From Candidatus Giovannonibacteria bacterium (GTDB lineage Bacteria > Patescibacteriota > Minisyncoccia > JACPKW01 > UBA11713), in assembly GCA_023266875.1 (NCBI GenBank), contig JAHFOJ010000008.1, forward strand, positions 1 to 32,181: DNA of 32,181 nucleotides, read 5' to 3'. How positions within the stretch are numbered: position 1 is the stretch's first letter; the number at the start of each line of letters is the position of its first letter. Positions 25,913 through 32,181 of this stretch are shown here, piece after piece. A program made the translations under genes and the position numbers. Below the pieces are notes generated by a model that saw nothing but the letters and a program-made list of their open reading frames with translations, ran no database searches and had not been told where the DNA came from.

Positions 25913-26578
25913 TTAGAAACTTTGAGCGTCTTCAGTCCCGATGCTAATATGAAATATTTTTCTATCTGCTTTGAAAATGGATTCGGCTATCGAGAAAATG
26001 CTGTAGGTTATGAAAAATGCCGCCAGCACGTCTATCGAATAATGAAGATGCCCGAGAAGCACTATGATGCCAAAAAAGATTGATGAGAGAATAAAAAAGA
26101 TGCGCGGATAAAATAATCCCCAAAAAGTAAGCGCCATAAGGAAGGGTAGGCCGGTGTGCGCCGAGAAGAAAAGATCGGCGCCGGATGAGAATTTATAGAT
26201 GAAATTCGCGGAGCCTATTGCGATCTGGTCGGGGAATGGGCTGATATGGGTAATGCTTACAAAAACAGACCGAATAAATACGAATAAGGCGATGCTTTTG
26301 AGTGTAAAGGGGATCCTGCTCGGTTTTTTCAGGCATAAGAATATTACTACAAGCCAGACTAATATCGGTCCGTAAACAAACGTGCCATCTACGTCGAAAA
26401 CCGGAATATTTGAGAGTACTATATCCGTTACGGAATTAGACGCTTTTTCCGTGGCGTAGAATGCCGCGTAATAATTTAAAACAATACTTGCGGTCAGTAG
26501 CAAAATACCCTCGATCGCCATCAAGAGAAAATCCTTGTTTCCAAAAAGGAATAGATAATTTTTTTTGAGCTTTTCCAT
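25913..26578 (-). CDS. PAP2/sphingomyelin-synthase-like membrane phosphatase
   Basis: Multiple TMs; GADLFFSAHTGLPFLMAL and GHLHYSIDVLAAFFITY. Confidence 0.75.
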   Translation of the reverse strand: MEKLKKNYLFLFGNKDFLLMAIEGILLLTASIVLNYYAAFYATEKASNSVTDIVLSNIPVFDVDGTFVYGPILVWLVVIFLCLKKPSRIPFTLKSIALFVFIRSVFVSITHISPFPDQIAIGSANFIYKFSSGADLFFSAHTGLPFLMALTFWGLFYPRIFFILSSIFFGIIVLLGHLHYSIDVLAAFFITYSIFSIAESIFKADRKIFHISIGTEDAQSF

Positions 26579-27304
26579 TTATCTTACATCAATATATTTT
26601 TTTGTTATTGGTTTTCCTCGCAAAGCTACCCACAGATAATTAACTGTGTATATTATGGCCGTTTTAAAAATACCTTGATAACGCAGTCGCCTTGCGGAAG
26701 TCAGCATGATAAGTTTAGCATCAAATTTTACTTCGCCGAATTGATGCGCTCGCCGAGCGATGTCGGTATCTTCCCCATAAAAAGATATTGATGTATCAAA
26801 GCCGCGCATTTTTTCTAAAACTCCGCGTTTAACGGCAAAGTTCCCGCCTATCATCATATATCCAAAAAAGCGATAGAACGGCCGCGCGCAAAAAAAATAA
26901 AGATTTATAAAAGGTTTTTGCCATAATGTTAAGTCATAGTATGAATACGGTCCAGACAATATCGCAAGTTTTGGATTGTCCGAGAACTCGCGAGCGATCG
27001 CATTAAACCAATCTGGCGGCATTTTAGTATCAGCGTCAATGTATGCGAGAATGTCGCCCCCAGCTTCTCTGAATCCTCGTTCGCGCGCTTGCGTGAGCCC
27101 TTTTTTTTCTTCACGTATAACCCTGACTCCAGAAAAACTCTTTGCAACTTCGCATGTTCTGTCAATCGAGGCGTTATCAACAACTATAATTTCAAAGAAT
27201 TTATCCGTGGCGTTTTTTTGAACATGCTCTAAGCATGCGCCTATGTAATTTTCCTCATTATAAGCTGGAATTATTAGGCTTATTTTGGGATTTGGCTCTG
27301 CCAT
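26579..27304 (-). CDS. glycosyltransferase family 2
   Basis: ISLIIPAYNEENYIGACLEHV, VVDNASIDRTCEVAK, AYIDADTKMPPDW. Confidence 0.92.
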   Translation of the reverse strand: MAEPNPKISLIIPAYNEENYIGACLEHVQKNATDKFFEIIVVDNASIDRTCEVAKSFSGVRVIREEKKGLTQARERGFREAGGDILAYIDADTKMPPDWFNAIAREFSDNPKLAILSGPYSYYDLTLWQKPFINLYFFCARPFYRFFGYMMIGGNFAVKRGVLEKMRGFDTSISFYGEDTDIARRAHQFGEVKFDAKLIMLTSARRLRYQGIFKTAIIYTVNYLWVALRGKPITKKYIDVR

Positions 27305-28481
27305 ACTCTGTTATGGTTTCATTATAGATGTTTTCCCAGCGGCCTGCTATCGCGCTAACCGAGAGTTCTTGGGCGTATTTGCGCGCTCCTTTAGTTGAAT
27401 GTTCACGCATAGTCTCGCTTTCATGGAACGTTCTTAATTGACGCGCAAGATCGCGCGCGTTTCCCGGCTCGAAAAGAAGTCCATGTCCTTTTTCAACATA
27501 TTCTGGGAGCGCGGCGGCGCGGGCTCCTATAACCGGAAGTCCTGCCGCCATCGCTTGCATCATCGACATGCATTGGCTTTCCGACGTGCTTGCGGTTGCA
27601 AAAATTTCGGATGCGTGATAGATATCGTAAAAAGTTTTCTTATTTTCGCCGGCATATGGCCCCATGAATTTTATTTTTTGGGCGAGTCCGAGTTTTTTAG
27701 CTTCATTTCTAAGTTTATCGCGCATTGTGCCTCCGCCTACAAGCGCCAGCATTGCTTCCGGCGCTCCTTTTACAAACTCTGCAAACCCGTTAAAAAGAGT
27801 CTCGATTCCTTTTTCGGACGAAATGCGGCCGGTATACAATATAACGAAATCAGAAAATCCAAACTCTTTTTTGAGCGCGTTCCGGTCTTTGCCCTGATCG
27901 AAAAAACCAGTATCGACTGGATTTGAAGCCGCCTCTACTGGGCGATTAAGCCCGCGTTTTTTCATATCACGCGCGAGAAATTCCGAAGGCGTTGAGACAA
28001 AATCACATTTATTGTAATACCATACGACATAATTTAGGAGAAAACGTTTAATAAGCTTGGCGTTGATTGGGCTGTAGTGCACAAATTCTTCAATGATAGT
28101 ATGGTTCGTGCCGACGAGCGGGATTTTTTTTATTTTTGAAAATAAGAGCGCGTCGAGCCCCGGACCGAAAAAACTATTCGTGTGGATTACGTCGAAGCTA
28201 TTATTACTCAACGAGCGAAAAATGTTGGGGATGCCGAGCCGTCCCTGCATAGTCGGAGTCGGGTAGTGAAAAGAAAAACCACGGTGGATTTTTATATTTT
28301 TCCCGAGCTCCAGCTCTTTTTCGGGCATTGAGACTATTTCATAATCGCGCGCGGAATATTTCGGGACAAAATAATGGATTTTGTGTCCGCGGCGCGCAAG
28401 CTCGGATCCTGTAAGAAAAATCGAATCTGCAATTCCAGAAAGTTCGGGATAGAAATTGTCGGAAAAAAATGCGATTTTCAT
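27258..28481 (-). CDS. glycosyltransferase family 4 (GT-B)
   Basis: MKIAFFSDNFYPELSGIADSI, LYTGRISSEKGIETLF, FATASTSESQCMSMMQAMAAGLPVIGARAAALPEYV. Confidence 0.93.
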   Translation of the reverse strand: MKIAFFSDNFYPELSGIADSIFLTGSELARRGHKIHYFVPKYSARDYEIVSMPEKELELGKNIKIHRGFSFHYPTPTMQGRLGIPNIFRSLSNNSFDVIHTNSFFGPGLDALLFSKIKKIPLVGTNHTIIEEFVHYSPINAKLIKRFLLNYVVWYYNKCDFVSTPSEFLARDMKKRGLNRPVEAASNPVDTGFFDQGKDRNALKKEFGFSDFVILYTGRISSEKGIETLFNGFAEFVKGAPEAMLALVGGGTMRDKLRNEAKKLGLAQKIKFMGPYAGENKKTFYDIYHASEIFATASTSESQCMSMMQAMAAGLPVIGARAAALPEYVEKGHGLLFEPGNARDLARQLRTFHESETMREHSTKGARKYAQELSVSAIAGRWENIYNETITEYGRAKSQNKPNNSSL

Positions 28482-28492
28482 TTCAGGCGGTA

Positions 28493-29106
28493 TTAATTTC
28501 CATTTTCTCTTTCCATCTCCTCGATCTTTTTTCTGGCAAGCCGCTGTATAAAGTAGAAAATTCCGGCGAAGATCAGAGCGGCGATTGTCACGAATATGCC
28601 CAAGTTTTTAATATATTTATCCGCGATTTCAAATGAATTTCCAAGAAAAAATCCTAGCGACATGGTTAGAATATGCTGGCCGAATGTAATCGGAAAGGCG
28701 TTTTTCATAAATTTTTTCACTGGCATGCCGACAAGCCCGGAGCTTATGAGAAGGGGAGTTGAAAGCCCATAGGCGAATTTAGTAAGCAGCATAGTTTTGC
28801 CAGGATGGCGCTGCCACAATTTTTTGGCAATTTCTAAATGATTTCCAATGATGGGGAAGCGAGTGCGATATTTTATAACGAATTTAGTTTTCGCGCCGAA
28901 TCTCCCCGCAAAATAGTAGAAATATCAGGAATTATATCTCCCAAAACCAAAACAATATAAGCGGGGATTATGCTCAAAAAACCTGTATAAACCAAAAAAC
29001 CTGAAGCAAGCGAAATAAGGGGACCTTCAAAAAAAGCAATAAATAATATAGCCACATATTTATAAATTACGGGGAGGTGCAAAACAAATTCAAGCTGTGG
29101 CGGCAT
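28493..29106 (-). pseudogene. DedA-family (SNARE-associated) membrane protein, interrupted by -1 nt frameshift
   Basis: N-terminal ORF YVAILFIAFFEGPLISLASGFLVYTGFLSIIPAYIVLVLGDIIPD shifts to YFYYFAGRFGAKTKFVIKYRTRFPIIGNHLEIAKKLWQRHPGKTMLLTKFAYGLSTPLLISSGLVG. Confidence 0.85.
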
Positions 29107-29153
29107 ATTTAAAGTATATAAATTTCCATAGCCAGCTTCTAGGCATATGCCAA

Positions 29154-29176
29154 ATACGGAGATCGGATCTCCGTAT
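29154..29176. repeat. perfect 10-bp inverted repeat hairpin
   Basis: atacggagat-cgg-atctccgtat. Confidence 0.7.
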
Positions 29177-29181
29177 GTAAT

Positions 29182-29916
29182 TTATACTTCTAATGCTCGG
29201 GTTATTGCTTTTTGCCAGGCGCAATATTCGCAGGTCTCGCTTGGCTTGGGGAACGAGCCGTCTAGGCATTTTTTTATTTTTGTAAGTGTCGGCGCTATCC
29301 ATTCGGTCTTGCCTTCGTAGGGGATAAGTGTTAAATCGAATTCTAATTTAGCGTCGAATGCCTCGCGATCTTTTTTCCCGTTAGCGTAAACAAAATAGCC
29401 TACGCTCGAAACTTTATGTCCGTTTTGGCGGATTAGCCATTGATAAACTTCCATCTGCCGCTTATAACCGTCGTGCCACTTTTGATCAAGCTCTATGACA
29501 GCTTCAAATTTTGAAGTGGCTTTGTAATCTACGACAATAAATTCGCCTTTTGAATTTATCCAAAGATCGTCGATGGCTCCCGTTACCAAAAAATTAGTTC
29601 CTTCGTCTAAAAATTCGACACCTTTAAAATTTGACCGCCATATATCCAGCTTTTCATGTTCGGCTGGTTTAGCGTCAACTCCGTAACGGGCAAGAAGCGG
29701 ATGCGCAGTGTTTTTTGCTCGGTGTATGTCAAATTCTTTTTTCAAGAGATGGTCCACTGCCGAATTAAGCGTGAAAGGGAATCCCGGCGGCCGAGAAATC
29801 CCGATTCGTCTATCAAGATAGAAACAAAACGGGCACTCAATAAAAAGATCGATTTTTGATCGCGAAAGCTTGAATGGCTTTTCAGTATCAGAATTATATA
29901 GATTTTGTCGCGGCAT
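29182..29916 (-). CDS. PD-(D/E)XK family nuclease (RecB/Cas4-like)
   Basis: LSRSKIDLFIECPFCFYLDRRIGI, GAIDDLWINSKGEFIVVDYKATSK, QMEVYQWLIRQNG, C-terminal CEYCAWQ. Confidence 0.85.
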   Translation of the reverse strand: MPRQNLYNSDTEKPFKLSRSKIDLFIECPFCFYLDRRIGISRPPGFPFTLNSAVDHLLKKEFDIHRAKNTAHPLLARYGVDAKPAEHEKLDIWRSNFKGVEFLDEGTNFLVTGAIDDLWINSKGEFIVVDYKATSKFEAVIELDQKWHDGYKRQMEVYQWLIRQNGHKVSSVGYFVYANGKKDREAFDAKLEFDLTLIPYEGKTEWIAPTLTKIKKCLDGSFPKPSETCEYCAWQKAITRALEV

Positions 29917-29945
29917 TTATTGATTATATAATGTATCGTAGATTT

Positions 29946-30527
29946 ATGCTTTTTTGGGTCAAAAACATTCGGGCCACGGTTTACTCCGTCAATTTTGCGT
30001 TGGCGCTTATGGTTTACGGCGTTTTTGCTTCAAATATTCGCGCCGAAACCGAGATATACGGAGTGCTTGCCGCTTTTTGCCTCTATTTAACCCTACTTTC
30101 AAGTCCGCTTAAAGCAGTTTTTCCCGGCTTTAAGTTTTTGATTATATATCACAAAGCGCGGAAAGCTCTTGGAATATCTTCTTTCTTTTTCGCGCTTATG
30201 CACGCGAGTTTGATTTATTTTGGAGTGATCGGCGGCATTTCAGGATTGTTGCTCCAAAGCCGCCCTGTTTTTTTTGGTATGTTCTTTGGTTTTATGTCCT
30301 TGTCGATTCTTACGGCGCTTGCCATTACTTCGATTCAATATTTTCATAAAAAGCTTGGCGCCAATTGGAAAAGGCTGCATCGAATGGTATATGTGGCGGC
30401 AGTCTTTTCTGTTCTTTATGCTTGTCTCGCTTATGCCAACTTATTTAAAGTTCAAAAACTTTCAGCCGTAATTTGGCTTTTTTTGCTTTTAGTCCTCGCT
30501 TTGCTTGAAGCATTGAGGTTTCTTTAA
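29946..30527 (+). CDS. ferric-reductase-like transmembrane protein (MsrQ/YedZ-like)
   Basis: Multi-TM with ALGISSFFFALMHASLIYF and NWKRLHRMVYVAAVFSVLYACLAYA. Start moved downstream of 29874 to avoid the divergent gene and its promoter. Confidence 0.7.
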   Translation: MLFWVKNIRATVYSVNFALALMVYGVFASNIRAETEIYGVLAAFCLYLTLLSSPLKAVFPGFKFLIIYHKARKALGISSFFFALMHASLIYFGVIGGISGLLLQSRPVFFGMFFGFMSLSILTALAITSIQYFHKKLGANWKRLHRMVYVAAVFSVLYACLAYANLFKVQKLSAVIWLFLLLVLALLEALRFL

Positions 30528-30530
30528 TAT

Positions 30531-31094
30531 CTAAACCTTAAGCCGCTTTCGCTTGAAAAGCAAAATATTACTGAAAGCAAATGCGAAAGCGGGGATTGCT
30601 CCGCCAGCTATATCTGCGAAAAGATCGCCCATTGTGTCGGCGTTTGAAGGCTGGGCGTGGATGTTTAAAGTTGGTATGTTGTTGCTTACCAGAAAACCTT
30701 TCGATTGGTCATAGAAAAATTCTATGAATTCCCAACATACCCCAACCAGCGCCACGAGTGCCAATAAGACAATAGCAGTCTTTAGACGGTTTTTAAAACG
30801 AACGCTGAATTTTGGGAATTCGTCACCGAGCCAAATTACGAATATAGCAGTCGCTGTCCCGCTTAGAAAGTGAACTAGGAAATCATAGCCAAAAAATCCG
30901 GCGTTGCATCCGATATAGTCGAAGCAAAAAAAATTATTCATAAAATCTGTTGGCCAATGACCAAAATATGCGCCTGACGCCCAGGAAAGTCCTGACGCGG
31001 CTAAAAGCAGATTGAGCAGAAGGCTTTTTTGTTCTGGCTTCACAAATTCATTATAATCTAGCGTTTGCAATGCTGAAAGGAATTTGTTTTTCAT
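30531..31094 (-). CDS. multi-TM membrane protein (DUF2238/VanZ-like)
   Basis: GYDFLVHFLSGTATAIFVIWL, GVCWEFIEFFYD, NADTMGDLFADIAGGAIPAF. Confidence 0.65.
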   Translation of the reverse strand: MKNKFLSALQTLDYNEFVKPEQKSLLLNLLLAASGLSWASGAYFGHWPTDFMNNFFCFDYIGCNAGFFGYDFLVHFLSGTATAIFVIWLGDEFPKFSVRFKNRLKTAIVLLALVALVGVCWEFIEFFYDQSKGFLVSNNIPTLNIHAQPSNADTMGDLFADIAGGAIPAFAFAFSNILLFKRKRLKV

Positions 31095-31110
31095 CTATTA
31101 AATTTTCGAC

Positions 31111-31121
31111 CATGCTATAAT
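31111..31121 (+). promoter_or_regulatory. extended -10 promoter element for PEBP gene
   Basis: aTGcTATAAT ending 5 nt before ATG 31127. Confidence 0.65.
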
Positions 31122-31126
31122 TTATT

Positions 31127-31717
31127 ATGAAAAAGATTTATCCACTCGTAATTTTATTAGTAATAATAGTAGTCGCCCTCGCGGCGTATAAATATAGGGG
31201 CCGGGAATTAACTTCCGAGCCTAATAATCCAATTTATAATTATATGAAATTAGAAAGCAGTGCGTTTAAAAATAACGAATCCATACCGAGCAAATATACC
31301 TGCGATGCAACTTCTCCTCCGAATCCCCCGCTCGCGATTTCAAATGTTCCAGCAGGAATAAAATCTTTGGCGCTTACCATGGATGATCCGGATGTTCCGA
31401 AAGCGCTCCGTCCGGATGGAGTTTTTGATCACTGGGTTTTATTTAATATTTCTCCGGATATCGTAACTATTCCGGAGGGAGCAAAAATTGGCACAGGCGG
31501 GAATAACAGCACAGGGAAACCGGGATACGTCGGCCCATGTCCGCCCTCGCAATATGAACCGAGCGAACATCGTTATTTTTTCCGAATTTATGCGCTGGAT
31601 ACGGAATTAAATCTCAAAGAAGGCGCAAGTAAATCAGAAGTTCTCACCGCGATGAATGGGCACATACTCGCCCAAGCCGAGCTCGTCGGCCGATATAGGC
31701 GCGTTCAAATAGAATAA
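31127..31717 (+). CDS. YbhB/YbcL-family phosphatidylethanolamine-binding protein
   Basis: IPSKYTCDATSPPNPPLAISNVPAGIKSLALTMDDPDVP, FDHWVLFNI, YVGPCPPSQYEPSEHRYFFRIYALD. Confidence 0.93.
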   Translation: MKKIYPLVILLVIIVVALAAYKYRGRELTSEPNNPIYNYMKLESSAFKNNESIPSKYTCDATSPPNPPLAISNVPAGIKSLALTMDDPDVPKALRPDGVFDHWVLFNISPDIVTIPEGAKIGTGGNNSTGKPGYVGPCPPSQYEPSEHRYFFRIYALDTELNLKEGASKSEVLTAMNGHILAQAELVGRYRRVQIE

Positions 31718-31730
31718 CGGTTCGTTATTC
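31712..31730. terminator. short hairpin between convergent genes
   Basis: gaataacg-gtt-cgttattc, overlapping the end of the PEBP gene. Confidence 0.5.
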
Positions 31731-32181
31731 TACAACAATCGTTCCCGTTTCTTTGGGGTCTAGGTGGTTATGATATTTCCAGGTGCCCTTGATATCGAAA
31801 ATAAACGCCCACGAGCTACCCCGAGCAATATTTTTGCAAGAATCAAATGTGCTACCAATGCACCCGCCAGTTGTTGGGTAAGATCTATGTGTGGGATGAA
31901 TCGCCGAAGCAACCCACATAGAATCTGAAGCTTTGTTGGCAAAAGTGACGGTTGTCCCGGCCTTCACCTTCAATACACTTGGCGAAAATCCAGAATTAGT
32001 GTATGTCACTACATTTTCACTCGCTGTTTCTGGCGCCGAGGCTTGCGAAGTTGGCTGTGGCGCCGATTGATTGGCTTGTGAATTTTCTTGCGGCGCTGAC
32101 GTGGTGTAGTCGCGCTTTTGTTTAAATATAAAATAATAAATTAAACCATATACGATCACGGCCAGAACCAAATAGATGAAG
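31725..32181 (-). CDS. membrane-anchored cupredoxin-domain protein, N-terminus truncated by window edge
   Basis: TYTNSGFSPSVLKVKAGTTVTFANKASDSMWVASAIHPTH ... KGTWKYHNHLDPKETGTIVVE; frame open upstream of 32171 to the edge. Confidence 0.85.
   Translation of the reverse strand, partial: FIYLVLAVIVYGLIYYFIFKQKRDYTTSAPQENSQANQSAPQPTSQASAPETASENVVTYTNSGFSPSVLKVKAGTTVTFANKASDSMWVASAIHPTHRSYPTTGGCIGSTFDSCKNIARGSSWAFIFDIKGTWKYHNHLDPKETGTIVVE

Noticed and set aside
1-32181. CRISPR array, tRNA or rRNA genes
   Set aside because: No regularly spaced repeats, tRNA cloverleaf/T-loop signatures or rRNA core sequences noticed by eye; the Cas4-like nuclease at 29182 has no other cas genes nearby. A tRNAscan/CRT run would be needed to confirm.

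Overview
The window looks like a chromosomal segment of a Candidate Phyla Radiation (Patescibacteria/Parcubacteria-like) genome. This is inferred from gene style and compactness only; no database was searched. Recognisable genes: a subtilisin-like protease with an XRE regulator, a Pif1-type helicase, an RlmB/TrmH-like rRNA methyltransferase, a TraD/VirD4-like conjugation ATPase with large partner proteins, a RelE/ParE-type toxin-antitoxin pair, dnaG-rpoD, a lysozyme/SLT-like protein, a three-gene exported-protein operon, msrB, a CBS protein, an envelope cluster (DedA/GT4/GT2/PAP2), a Cas4-like PD-(D/E)XK nuclease, a ferric-reductase-like membrane protein, a PEBP protein and a cupredoxin. Main points for a second look: (1) many start codons have a -10-like hexamer almost exactly 6 nt upstream, suggesting leaderless transcription, while one exported-protein operon uses strong Shine-Dalgarno sites; (2) a consensus minus-strand promoter drives a structured leader (SD inside a hairpin, possible coupled leader peptide) and an un-tracked 56-aa membrane protein; (3) a perfect palindrome is inserted in frame in msrB; (4) a strong promoter precedes a structured RNA-like region after rpoD; (5) there are tandem hairpins and an 84-bp inverted-repeat element in one intergenic region; (6) several genes are frameshifted.
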